Shown: positions 1 through 6,366, numbered from the stretch's first letter. The stretch is 8,402 nt of DNA from Deltaproteobacteria bacterium (GCA_030667105.1 DAOUWN010000071.1:1-8402); one strand, 5' to 3'. Numbers and translations: made by a program. Notes: generated from the sequence alone by a model not told the origin.

Positions 1-49
1 CCGGATCACTGGCAAAAAGATTTTTGATCCCAAGGAGGTATACAAATAA
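1..49 (+). CDS. hisI: C-terminal end of probable phosphoribosyl-AMP cyclohydrolase (partial)
   Basis: Only the last 15 codons are present. They read [15 protein letters not shown] and end with TAA at 47-49. A 'k-x-F-D-P-x-E-V-Y' tail is what I know from the C-terminus of HisI, the enzyme that opens the phosphoribosyl-AMP ring in the third step of histidine synthesis. The stop lies one base before the GTG start of hisG, and the hisG ribosome-binding site sits inside this gene's last codons (AAG GAG G). That tight packing with a histidine gene supports the call. The identification rests on a short tail plus context, so it is probable rather than certain. Confidence 0.65.
   Translation, partial: RITGKKIFDPKEVYK
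32..38 (+). promoter_or_regulatory. Ribosome-binding site deciding the hisG start
   Basis: AAGGAGG, a near-perfect Shine-Dalgarno sequence, ends 12 bases before the GTG at 51. It also encodes Lys-Glu and part of Val at the end of the preceding hisI frame. An upstream in-frame TTG at 24 would put this site inside hisG and add nine residues that the family lacks, so GTG 51 is preferred. Confidence 0.75.
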
Positions 50-50
50 A

Positions 51-926
51 GTGAAAGACAAACTTAAGCTGGGGATTCCCAAGGGGAGCCTTCAGGATGC
101 CACCATTGCACTGTTCAAGAACTCCGGATGGAAGATCAACGTCAATGGTCGGAGCTATTTCCCCGAAATCAACGATGAGAGTATTGAGTGCGCCATCTGT
201 CGAGCCCAGGAGATGTCTCGATACGTGGAGAGCGGCACACTGGATGCGGGACTTACCGGCATAGACTGGATACTCGAGAACGAATCAGATGTGCGCACTG
301 TGGAAGATCTGGTCTATTCAAAAGTCAGCCAGAGGCCGGCCCGTTGGGTGTTGGCCGTTCCGTATGATTCTGAAATCAAGAAATTGGAAGACCTTTCAGG
401 GAAAAAGATCGCCACTGAATTGGTAAATTTTACAAGAAAGTACTTTCATGATCGAGGTATTGACGTAAGAGTGGAGTTCTCCTGGGGCGCTACTGAGGCC
501 AAAGCGGTCTCAGGCCTGGCCGATGCAATTGTAGAAGTTACTGAAACAGGCTCAACCATAAAGGCCCACGGACTTAAGATCATCCACGAATTGCTTCAAA
601 CCAACACCAAGTTGATCGCTAATCATGCGGCATGGGGCAACGCAGAAAAACAAGAAAAGATCGAGCATATCGCCCTTCTTCTCAAGGGCGCCCTGCGGGC
701 CGAACAGATGGTGGGGCTTAAGACCAATGTGCCCAAGGCAAAACTGGACCAGGTTGTTAAGCTGCTTCCCAGCCTTAATGCTCCCACTGTATCTCCTCTT
801 TATCAGTCGGACTGGTTTGCGGTAGAGACCGTGGTGGCATCCTCTGTGGTCCGAGATCTTATCCCGGAACTGATAAGAAATGGGGCGGAGGGGATTATTG
901 AGTATCCTCTTAACAAGGTGATTTGA
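51..926 (+). CDS. hisG: ATP phosphoribosyltransferase, long form
   Basis: This cytosolic enzyme joins ATP and PRPP to give phosphoribosyl-ATP, the first committed step of histidine synthesis. From GTG 51 the protein has 291 residues, the usual length of long-form HisG. The N-terminus ([12 protein letters not shown], about residues 4-15) is typical. The PRPP-binding signature of the family is at about 149-170 ([20 protein letters not shown], then TI). Residues from about 215 to the end match the C-terminal regulatory domain of the long form, with the typical ending [11 protein letters not shown]. Known long-form enzymes are hexameric, feedback-inhibited by histidine and do not need HisZ; I infer the same here. 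The gene follows probable hisI by one base, and the aminotransferase start overlaps or closely follows its TGA, so the three are probably cotranscribed. No disruption is seen. Confidence 0.96.
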   Translation: MKDKLKLGIPKGSLQDATIALFKNSGWKINVNGRSYFPEINDESIECAICRAQEMSRYVESGTLDAGLTGIDWILENESDVRTVEDLVYSKVSQRPARWVLAVPYDSEIKKLEDLSGKKIATELVNFTRKYFHDRGIDVRVEFSWGATEAKAVSGLADAIVEVTETGSTIKAHGLKIIHELLQTNTKLIANHAAWGNAEKQEKIEHIALLLKGALRAEQMVGLKTNVPKAKLDQVVKLLPSLNAPTVSPLYQSDWFAVETVVASSVVRDLIPELIRNGAEGIIEYPLNKVI

Positions 927-928
927 CA

Positions 929-2131
929 TTGGAGTCGCCTTCTGATTTCAAGGGACTCTGTAATCGACAACAAAGGAATCTTGTCATAATATCCAAACGC
1001 ACCCGGGAAATCACTCCTTTTATTGTCATGGACGTGCTGGAAAAGGCCCACAGCATGGAGCGCTCTGGCATCCATGTGGTCCATATGGAAGTGGGAGAAC
1101 CGGACTTCGACACCCCTGAATGCATCAAGAAAGCAGCCATTCGCGCACTTGAGGCCGGCCACACCCACTATACCCACAGCCTCGGCTTGGTGGAGCTTCG
1201 TGAGGCCATCTGCCGTCACTATCACAGGCGCTATGGCGCTGTCGTTGAACCTGACCAGGTGGTGGTCACTTCAGGGACATCGCCTGCCATGTTCATGCTC
1301 TTTGCGGCGCTTCTTGAGCCGGGAGACAGGGTCATCATTTCAGATCCTCACTATGCCTGCTACCCGAACTTTATTCGTTTTGCTGGTGGCGAGCCAGTAA
1401 CCATCCCGGTTTACGAAGATGACGCTTTCCAGTTCAGGCCCGAAGTAATAAAGGAAAAGATCGATGCCAGGACAAAGGCCATTTTTGTCAACTCCCCGTC
1501 AAATCCCACGGGAAACCTGCTCTCCCATGATCGGATGGAGGCCATCGCAGGGCTCTCTCCCTACATTATCTCTGATGAGATATATCACGGCCTGGTTTAC
1601 GAGGGTAAGGAGCATTCCATCCTGGAATTTACGGACAGGGCCTTTGTGCTCAACGGCTTTTCCAAGGCTTACGCCATGACCGGCTGGCGTTTGGGTTACA
1701 TGATAGCGCCAAAGGGATTTATCCGGGCCATCCAGAAGGTTCAACAAAATTTTTTCATTTCAGCAAATGCCATGGTCCAATGGGCCGGCATAGCTGCCCT
1801 GGATGAGGCTGCCGAAGACGTTGCGCGGATGAGGGCCACGTACAATGAGCGCCGCAAGTTCATGATCAAGCGGCTAAAAGAGATAGGTTTCGGCATCACC
1901 GTGGAGCCCACCGGAGCGTTTTATGTCCTGGCCAATGCCAAACGGTTTTCAGAGGATTCCTACAAGCTTGCCTTTGATATCCTTGAAAACGCCCATGTCG
2001 GAGTCACACCGGGGATCGATTTCGGTGCCAATGCAGAAGGTTATCTGCGGTTTTCCTACGCTAATGCCATTGAGAACATTGCCGAGGGCATGGATAGGAT
2101 CGAGCGGTATGTGGGGAAGAGAAATGCCTAA
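929..2131 (+). CDS. PLP-dependent class I/II aminotransferase (AspB/COG0436-like)
   Basis: A fold-type I aminotransferase that would transfer an amino group from an amino acid to a 2-oxo acid using pyridoxal phosphate. Numbering from TTG 929 (400 residues): NPTG at 192-195, SDEIYHG at 215-221 with the cofactor-contacting Asp and Tyr, and the Schiff-base lysine K246 in SKAYAMTGWR. A C-terminal YLRFSYAN probably holds the Arg that binds the substrate carboxylate. The substrate is not readable; aspartate, alanine or aromatic specificity are all possible. Its place after hisG might suggest a histidinol-phosphate role, but the motifs are closer to AspB-type enzymes than to HisC. The start is uncertain. 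TTG 929 has AAGGTG eight bases upstream; TTG 923 overlaps the hisG stop; family similarity only begins around ISKRTREI (about 989). The last codons and the stop come from an ATGCCTA repeat. Confidence 0.9.
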   Translation: MESPSDFKGLCNRQQRNLVIISKRTREITPFIVMDVLEKAHSMERSGIHVVHMEVGEPDFDTPECIKKAAIRALEAGHTHYTHSLGLVELREAICRHYHRRYGAVVEPDQVVVTSGTSPAMFMLFAALLEPGDRVIISDPHYACYPNFIRFAGGEPVTIPVYEDDAFQFRPEVIKEKIDARTKAIFVNSPSNPTGNLLSHDRMEAIAGLSPYIISDEIYHGLVYEGKEHSILEFTDRAFVLNGFSKAYAMTGWRLGYMIAPKGFIRAIQKVQQNFFISANAMVQWAGIAALDEAAEDVARMRATYNERRKFMIKRLKEIGFGITVEPTGAFYVLANAKRFSEDSYKLAFDILENAHVGVTPGIDFGANAEGYLRFSYANAIENIAEGMDRIERYVGKRNA

Positions 2132-2222
2132 AATGCCTAAAATTAAAAATGCCTAAAATTGTGGTTACACGTTTTGTTTTTAACTTTAGGCATTTTTGGC
2201 ACTTTAGGCATTTTAGGCATTT
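2122..2222 (+). repeat. Large palindrome built of ATGCCTA heptamers
   Basis: The left arm (2122-2160) has three ATGCCTA copies at 2124, 2133 and 2149. The right arm (2182-2222) has three inverted copies TAGGCAT at 2187, 2205 and 2214, plus a decayed one (TTGGCAC, 2196-2202). Bases 2122-2141 pair perfectly with 2203-2222 (20 bp), and 2145-2157 pair with 2185-2197 (13 bp). A small internal mismatch separates the two stems, and the loop is about 21 bases (2161-2181). The left arm starts inside the last Arg codon of the aminotransferase and supplies its TAA. In RNA this would be a long AU-rich hairpin that could act as a terminator-like or 3'-stabilising structure, although there is no GC-rich stem followed by a clean U-tract. 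It may be a member of a dispersed intergenic palindrome family, which cannot be shown from one copy. Confidence 0.9.
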
Positions 2223-2226
2223 CAAC

Positions 2227-2293
2227 GCCATACCGAAGCAAGTATGGCAGAGCCAATGACTCTTTCAGCCGTCGTAGCCAAGGCTACTTTGGC
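2227..2293 (+). repeat. Secondary inverted repeats upstream of engB
   Basis: Directly after the large palindrome, GCCATAC (2227-2233) and GTATGGC (2242-2248) form a 7-bp stem with an 8-base loop. Further on, GTAGCC-AA-GGCTAC (2274-2287) is a perfect dyad. It competes with an overlapping stem, GCCAA (2277-2281) with TTGGC (2289-2293). These may be a continuation of the same repeat element or a regulatory region for engB. No clear -35/-10 promoter was found in this spacer. Confidence 0.6.
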
Positions 2294-2336
2294 GAAGTCG
2301 GCCACCTGGCCCAAAGGATCAGGCTTCCCGAACTGA
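2244..2336 (+). other. Possible 30-codon leader reading frame before engB
   Basis: ATG at 2244 opens a 30-residue frame (MAEPMTLSAVVAKATLAKSA and ten more residues) that ends with TGA at 2334-2336, one base before the engB ATG. The layout TGA-A-ATG would allow translational coupling. That is notable because engB has no good ribosome-binding site within reach. However, this small frame has no good ribosome-binding site either, no recognisable family and possibly chance composition. It is listed as a candidate only. Confidence 0.15.
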
Positions 2337-2337
2337 A

Positions 2338-2922
2338 ATGAACATCAAATCCGCTGCCTTTGTAACCAGTGCTGTCAAGCCCGCCCAGTATCCTTCCCCT
2401 GACAGGCCCGAGATTGCCTTTGCCGGACGCTCCAACGTGGGAAAATCTTCACTGATCAACGCGTTGCTCGGCCGCAGGAAACTCGTAAAGACCAGCTCCA
2501 CCCCCGGACGCACCCAGACCATAAACTTTTTTCTTGTCAATAACAGATTCTATTTCACTGATCTTCCCGGCTACGGCTATGCCAGGGTCCCTATGGAGGT
2601 GCAAAAAAAATGGGGGCCAATGGTGGAAAGATACTTGAAGTCCCGTGAAAACCTTTGCGCAGTGGTGGTGATTCTGGATATCCGCAGATTGCCAAACCAG
2701 GCAGACCATGACCTCCTTTCCTGGCTTGCCCACTACAGCATTGCCGAGATCGTGATTCTCACCAAGGTAGACAAACTCAAGAAAACCAAACAGGCCCTTC
2801 AGCATCGCCTGATTGCTGAGGATCTTTCCAAAGATCCTTCATCACTTATCCTCTTTTCCGCGTCAACAGGCATGGGGAAGCAGGAGCTGTGGAAGGCGCT
2901 GGAAGCTGGGTTGGAGGTTTGA
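2338..2922 (+). CDS. engB: Ribosome biogenesis GTP-binding protein EngB/YihA (YsxC)
   Basis: A small TRAFAC-class GTPase of 194 residues, normal for the family, which is known to help assemble the large ribosomal subunit in the cytosol. All GTPase motifs are visible: G1 GRSNVGKS (30-37), the G2 Thr in STPGRT (54-59), G3 DLPG (75-78) within the family's FTDLPGYGYA, G4 TKVD (142-145), and G5 SAS (174-176). The start fits the family N-terminus (a short stretch before the first beta strand). The nearest purine-rich site, AAAGGA around 2313, is too far upstream to serve ATG 2338, so initiation may be weak or coupled to a short upstream frame. The gene follows the palindromic spacer and is 88 bases upstream of rtcA on the same strand. 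It appears intact. Confidence 0.95.
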   Translation: MNIKSAAFVTSAVKPAQYPSPDRPEIAFAGRSNVGKSSLINALLGRRKLVKTSSTPGRTQTINFFLVNNRFYFTDLPGYGYARVPMEVQKKWGPMVERYLKSRENLCAVVVILDIRRLPNQADHDLLSWLAHYSIAEIVILTKVDKLKKTKQALQHRLIAEDLSKDPSSLILFSASTGMGKQELWKALEAGLEV

Positions 2923-3010
2923 GGGAGGGGTCTTCAAACAAAGCGTTTTTAGCATCAAGTTGGGGGTAGGGTTGATCCACCTGAGGCAAGTCAACCATGT
3001 GGTTGGATAT

Positions 3011-4057
3011 ATGAGCACAATGCTTGAAATTGACGGAAGCTACGGCGAGGGTGGAGGACAGATATTGCGGACCGCCCTCTCCCTGGGGGCCATACTCCAG
3101 CAACCCCTGGAGATCACAAATATCCGGGCCGGTCGCAAGAAGCCAGGACTAAGACCACAGCACGTTATGGCCGTAAAGGCCCTCTCACTGATAACATCGG
3201 CTCGCACTAAAGGGGCTGAAGCGGGCTCCACGCATCTATATTTTGAGCCCCTGCAACTCAAGGGCGGAACGTACACGCTGGACGTTGGCACGGCAGGTTC
3301 CACGGGCCTTGTGCTACAAACGATGTTGCCGTGCTTGCTCCTAGCCAAAGACCCGTCCCGGGTGACCATTACCGGCGGGACCCATGTCCCATGGAGCCCC
3401 TGTTTCCATTACGTAAACCAAGTGTTCGTGCCAGCCATGGAGGAGATGGGCGGCGCCGTTTCGTTGGAAATCAGCCGTTGGGGTTGGTATCCGAAAGGAG
3501 GAGGAACGGTTGTTGCGGACATATCTCCAGTGGCAGGATTTCGCGCAAAGCAACGAACTCGACGGGGCAAACTTGAAGCTGTTCATCTCCTCTCAGCGGT
3601 TTCAAACCTTGCTGCCAGCATCGGGGAGAGGCAGCGGGACCATGCACTTAAGCGCCTTGCGGGTCAGGGGTACAGCAAACCCCGAGTCAGGCTTTTGAAC
3701 GGGCCTTCCCGTGGGACCGGCACAGTCGTCTTGATAAGAGCTTCGTTCGAAAATGGCGTCGCTGGTTTTACATCCCTGGGCAAAAGGGGAAAACCCGCTG
3801 AAACCGTTGCTGACGAGGCCTGTTCGGATTTTTTTGAATTCATGGCCTCAGAGGCCACTATTGACGACCACCTGGCCGACCAGTTGGTTCTCTACATGGC
3901 TTTGGCCAAGGGACGGTCCTCTTTTGTCGCACGAGCCATCACAAAACACCTGCTCACCAACATATGGGTTATTGAACAGCTCCTGCCACTCAAGTTCGAC
4001 GTGGACAAGAGGACCGGAACGGTGAGCATCGACGGTGCGGGGCTTTCCACCATCTAA
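3011..4057 (+). CDS. rtcA: RNA 3'-terminal phosphate cyclase
   Basis: RtcA uses ATP to convert an RNA 3'-phosphate into a 2',3'-cyclic phosphate through an adenylylated-histidine intermediate, and is linked with RNA repair. From ATG 3011 the protein has 348 residues, near the family's usual 340. Visible family motifs are DGSYGEGGGQILRTALSL (8-25), GRKKPGLRPQH (41-51), GTAGSTGLVLQTMLP (93-107), GGTHVPWSPCFHYV (122-135), RWGWYPKGGG (156-165) and DDHLADQLVLYMALAKG (285-301). His313 in KHLLTN matches the position of the catalytic nucleotidyl-His of E. coli RtcA (His309). ATG 3020 is an alternative start; both have weak ribosome-binding sites. The frame is open back to 2813, but that extension would overlap engB by 110 bases and is unlike the family. 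No rtcB or rtcR lies beside it here, unlike the well-known rtcBA operon. Confidence 0.95.
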   Translation: MSTMLEIDGSYGEGGGQILRTALSLGAILQQPLEITNIRAGRKKPGLRPQHVMAVKALSLITSARTKGAEAGSTHLYFEPLQLKGGTYTLDVGTAGSTGLVLQTMLPCLLLAKDPSRVTITGGTHVPWSPCFHYVNQVFVPAMEEMGGAVSLEISRWGWYPKGGGTVVADISPVAGFRAKQRTRRGKLEAVHLLSAVSNLAASIGERQRDHALKRLAGQGYSKPRVRLLNGPSRGTGTVVLIRASFENGVAGFTSLGKRGKPAETVADEACSDFFEFMASEATIDDHLADQLVLYMALAKGRSSFVARAITKHLLTNIWVIEQLLPLKFDVDKRTGTVSIDGAGLSTI

Positions 4058-4222
4058 GTTGCCTATGCAGAGCCATCTTCCGACCTCAAGAAATTCCAAC
4101 GCGCCCTGAACATTCCGGCAGTTCAGCTTACAAACAAAGGGGACGGATATCGGATACTGTCGAACCTGGACCAATCTGTGCTCGTGGCTCCCGCACACCA
4201 GTGGCTTTCCGGGTTACCATGA
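4058..4222 (+). other. Open frame continuing past the rtcA stop codon
   Basis: After the rtcA TAA the same frame stays open for 54 codons, up to TGA at 4220-4222. The translation looks protein-like (for example LKKFQRALNIPAVQLTNKGD), but there is no ATG, GTG or TTG near its beginning and I do not recognise a family. It could be a decayed gene end, a former C-terminal extension of rtcA, or chance. The whole spacer between the convergent rtcA and the zinc-ribbon gene (4058-4265) holds nothing else except the small hairpin at its end. Confidence 0.2.
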
Positions 4223-4230
4223 ACCAGTCA

Positions 4231-4263
4231 TTGCAGGCAGTAAACTGCGGTGAACGGCTGCAA
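4231..4263. terminator. Possible structured region between convergent genes
   Basis: TTGCAG (4231-4236) pairs with CTGCAA (4258-4263), and inside it GCAG (4237-4240) pairs with CTGC (4245-4248) around a TAAA loop, leaving a nine-base bulge. It lies between the 3' ends of rtcA and the minus-strand zinc-ribbon gene, where a two-way terminator would be expected. No T-tract follows on either strand, so a terminator role is only a guess. Confidence 0.25.
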
Positions 4264-4265
4264 TC

Positions 4266-4967
4266 TTATGGATAGATTCTCTTATGCTCTCCATTGCCCA
4301 GCTCCAGGGCCACGTATTGGATCTTCCACTCTCCCCTGCGTTTCTGCAGCCGGAAGATCACATTTCTCGTGGCCTTGGAACCCTTGACTCTTGCTGTCAC
4401 TGTAGCTGTTTTCTGCCCATTGATGACTCTTACTTCTTCTTTGACCAGAAAAAATTCGAGATCCTCGCCAAGGCCAAGTTGAGCCAATCGTTTTTCATTC
4501 CGATCCAAGAATGACTTGCATACCTTGTACTTCTCAGAGCCCATAATCAGACTGGTAACATACTCAACGGGATTGCGAGTAAATTCCCGCAAGGTTTTTT
4601 CCGTATCTCTGATCAGCAAATAGGCTCCGGTCAAAACACCAACAAAGCTTAGAACCACGGCGCTAATGATGAGAGCGTTCCTGTACCTTGGATATTCGGG
4701 CGACATGGAGGCGACAGTGAATTCCGTTTGAGCCATCTTGGCGCCGGCCTTGGGACTCTTCGGACCTGAGGCCTTAGATTGCGACGTCTGTGTAGGCTCA
4801 GGGCCCGGCGCTTCCTGTTGGAGTTGTGCCTTCCCTGACTCGCGGTCAATAATCATCTTTACACCACACTTCTTGCATACAGCCTTCATGGCCGGGCCCG
4901 TGAACTTCTCATCAGCAATAACGTATGCTGCCTTGCACGCAGGACAATATGTTTTGTGGCTATGCAT
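4266..4967 (-). CDS. Zinc-ribbon, single-pass membrane protein of unknown function
   Basis: A 233-residue protein in three parts. Residues 8-34 form a zinc ribbon of the MJ0042 kind, with Cys8-x2-Cys11 and Cys31-x2-Cys34 (CPAC and CKKC). Residues about 45-90 are a Gln/Pro/Ser/Lys-rich low-complexity linker. Residues 98-119 form one strongly hydrophobic helix, followed by a charged domain (about 120-233) with alternating strands ending in RGEWKIQYVALELGNGEHKR. A cytosolic zinc ribbon with a periplasmic C-terminal domain is the simplest topology, by inference. The C-terminal domain vaguely recalls small secreted NTF2-like or Coa1-like folds, but I cannot assign it. The start ATG lies inside the last codons of an antitoxin remnant (ATGCATAG overlap), with only a weak AAGAG site upstream. 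It converges on rtcA. Function unknown. Confidence 0.85.
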   Translation of the reverse strand: MHSHKTYCPACKAAYVIADEKFTGPAMKAVCKKCGVKMIIDRESGKAQLQQEAPGPEPTQTSQSKASGPKSPKAGAKMAQTEFTVASMSPEYPRYRNALIISAVVLSFVGVLTGAYLLIRDTEKTLREFTRNPVEYVTSLIMGSEKYKVCKSFLDRNEKRLAQLGLGEDLEFFLVKEEVRVINGQKTATVTARVKGSKATRNVIFRLQKRRGEWKIQYVALELGNGEHKRIYP

Positions 4968-5145
4968 ATGCCATAAGCTCTTTTCTGGGAAGAATTTCTT
5001 TCTCGATTTTCTCGGTCAACCTGGTTTCCACTGCTTTGTCCAGATCATACATGTCCTGCAGATTGAGCCAGAATTTCGGAGTAGTATTGAAATACCTGGC
5101 CAGCCTTAATGCAGTATCAACGGTAATGCCTCTCTTGGAAGGAAG
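4960..5145 (-). pseudogene. higA: Truncated HigA/VapI-type XRE antitoxin, C-terminal half only
   Basis: Reading leftwards from about 5133, the frame gives RGITVDTALRLARYFNTTPK followed by FWLNLQDMYDLDKAVE, ending with TAG at 4962-4960. The 'RGI-T-x-D-x-ALRLA-x-x-F-x-T-x-x-FWLNLQ-x-x-YDL' run is the hallmark of HigA antitoxins (COG3093). It covers the last helix of the DNA-binding fold and the C-terminal helices. The N-terminal helix-turn-helix half is missing: a TAA stands in frame at 5148-5146, no start codon precedes the conserved part, and upstream sequence is unrelated. No HigB toxin is next to it; upstream on the same strand is the ABC transporter. The 3' end overlaps the start of the zinc-ribbon gene by eight bases. 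It is probably a dead remnant of a toxin-antitoxin pair. Confidence 0.8.
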
Positions 5146-5260
5146 TTACCCTTTTCCTGATTTCCCTGTCAAGAGAGATTTTGCCAGTAGACCATTACCC
5201 CATTTTCCCAGAACCCCTGTCTGCCGACAGGCAATTGCGGGGATTTATTGAGAAGTTACC
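5142..5260. repeat. 9-bp direct repeat flanking a 101-bp segment
   Basis: GAAGTTACC occurs at 5142-5150 and again at 5252-5260. The left copy falls exactly where the higA frame breaks; its TTA is the in-frame stop on the minus strand. The right copy ends eight bases before the 3' end of the ATPase gene. The 101 bases between (5151-5251) contain a GC-rich hairpin and no gene. The pattern could be a target-site duplication around a small non-coding insertion, or chance for a 9-mer. Confidence 0.5.
5216..5231. terminator. GC-rich hairpin downstream of the ABC transporter operon
   Basis: CCTGTC (5216-5221) and GACAGG (5226-5231) form a perfect 6-bp stem with a 4-base loop. An overlapping alternative pairs TGCC with GGCA (5222-5233). 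It lies 37 bases past the stop of the minus-strand ATPase gene, a sensible place for a terminator or 3'-end stabiliser. There is no T-tract in either direction, so intrinsic termination is not supported. Confidence 0.4.
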
Positions 5261-5267
5261 GAAAATC

Positions 5268-6365
5268 CTAACAAAAATGCTGCTTCTTATCAAAAACATG
5301 AGACTTCTCCATGTCAAACACGGCGCTGATGGGTTGGTCCGGCGCTGCCTTTGCCTCTGGTGCAAGCAATAACGTAAAACTGACCCCCTCCCCTTTTACT
5401 TCGACAATATCCCTATCCCCTAATGGTTCGACCACGTCGATGACTGCGTCGATCGTATTGCCAGAAGAGCTTTCTGTCTTTGAAAACCTTTTGTCATAGA
5501 CGTGCTCCGGCCTGATGCCAAAGACAATCTCCCGGTCCAGGTAGCCCGAGTATTTTGACTCGCAGGCTTGAGGAATTGCTAATTCAAATCCTTCAAAAAC
5601 AACAAACAGGCTCCCGTCTTTTTTTATGATCTTGCTATTGAAAAAATTAATTGAAGGACTTCCGATAAAGCCTGCAACAAAGATATTGCGCGGGGAGTTA
5701 TAGACTTCCAGTGGCGATCCAACCTGGACCAGCTTCCCCTCGTACATGACTGCCAACCGCTCGCTCAGGCTCATGGCCTCAACCTGGTCATGGGTGACAT
5801 AGATAACGGTGGCGCCCAATCTCTTATGGATCCTTTTTAACTCTGCCCTCATCTTGAGTCTCAGTCTTGCATCCAGGTTGCTCAGAGGCTCATCCAGAAG
5901 CAAGACGTCGGGCTCTACAACCAGGGCCCTCGCAAGGGCCACCCTTTGTCTCTGCCCGCCGCTCAAGTCCTTCGGAAGCCTTGTCTCCAGGCCTTCAAGG
6001 TTCAACAGGTTTACTGCCCATTCGATTTTCTTCAGGATCTTGCGGCGAGGATGCTTCTTGATCTTTAATCCAAAAGCTATATTTTCAGACACAGTCATAT
6101 GGGGAAACAGGGCGTAGCTTTGAAACACCATGGAGACTCCCCTGCCCCTGGGAGGTATCTGGTTTGCCAGAACATCGCCGATGTACAGCTCTCCTGACGA
6201 GATCTCTTCCAAACCGGCAACCATTCTTAAGGTAGTCGATTTCCCGCAGCCGGACGGCCCTACCAGGGTCACAAATTCACCGTCATCAACCACCAGGTCC
6301 AGATCTTTTACGACCTCAAGATTGCCAAATTTCTTGCTAATTCTCTTTAATTGGACTCTGGCCAT
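5268..6365 (-). CDS. ABC transporter ATP-binding protein, MalK/UgpC type (CUT1)
   Basis: The ATPase that powers the importer encoded just upstream, bound to the inner face of the cytoplasmic membrane. The protein has 365 residues, normal for the family. Motifs: Walker A GPSGCGKST (36-44), Q-loop Gln82 in VFQSYALFPH, signature LSGGQRQRVALARAL (134-148), Walker B LLLDEP (155-160), D-loop SNLD (162-165) and switch His192 in THDQ. VAGFIGSPSINFF (230-242) marks the start of the MalK-type regulatory/TOBE region, with GIRPEH at 283-288. The long C-terminal domain places it with sugar, polyol or glycerol-phosphate importers (CUT1). The last residues (HVFDKKQHFC) depart from the usual ending and could be slightly eroded. 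The ATG is one base after the TAG of the second permease, with a weak ribosome-binding site, so it is probably translated by coupling. The substrate is unknown. Confidence 0.95.
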   Translation of the reverse strand: MARVQLKRISKKFGNLEVVKDLDLVVDDGEFVTLVGPSGCGKSTTLRMVAGLEEISSGELYIGDVLANQIPPRGRGVSMVFQSYALFPHMTVSENIAFGLKIKKHPRRKILKKIEWAVNLLNLEGLETRLPKDLSGGQRQRVALARALVVEPDVLLLDEPLSNLDARLRLKMRAELKRIHKRLGATVIYVTHDQVEAMSLSERLAVMYEGKLVQVGSPLEVYNSPRNIFVAGFIGSPSINFFNSKIIKKDGSLFVVFEGFELAIPQACESKYSGYLDREIVFGIRPEHVYDKRFSKTESSSGNTIDAVIDVVEPLGDRDIVEVKGEGVSFTLLLAPEAKAAPDQPISAVFDMEKSHVFDKKQHFC

Positions 6366-6366
6366 G

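Noticed and set aside
24..50. TTG 24 as the hisG start
   Set aside because: It would place the strong AAGGAGG site inside the gene and overlap the probable hisI end. GTG 51 after that site matches the family N-terminus.
803..1225. Minus-strand open frame over hisG and the aminotransferase
   Set aside because: It is antisense to two well-supported genes and shows no recognisable domain.
929..2131. Naming the aminotransferase hisC because it follows hisG
   Set aside because: Its motifs are AspB-like and no histidinol-phosphate-specific feature could be recognised; position alone is not enough.
2159..2187. Promoter in the palindrome loop (TTGTGG and AACTTT about 17 bases apart)
   Set aside because: The boxes match consensus poorly and the T-rich composition makes such matches likely by chance.
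2122..2222. CRISPR array from the repeated ATGCCTA units
   Set aside because: Units are only 7 bases, spacing is irregular and short, copies are inverted, and no cas gene is present.
2813..3010. N-terminal extension of rtcA from ATG 2813
   Set aside because: It overlaps engB by 110 bases in another frame, and the extra residues have no family likeness. RtcA proteins start right before the DGSYGEGGGQ motif.
2997..3014. Five-codon leader (MWLDI) ending in an ATGA overlap with rtcA
   Set aside because: It has no ribosome-binding site and is too short to separate from chance.
4738..5251. Plus-strand open frames over the zinc-ribbon gene and the antitoxin remnant
   Set aside because: They are opposite-strand shadows. 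The minus strand here carries clear zinc-ribbon and HigA motifs.
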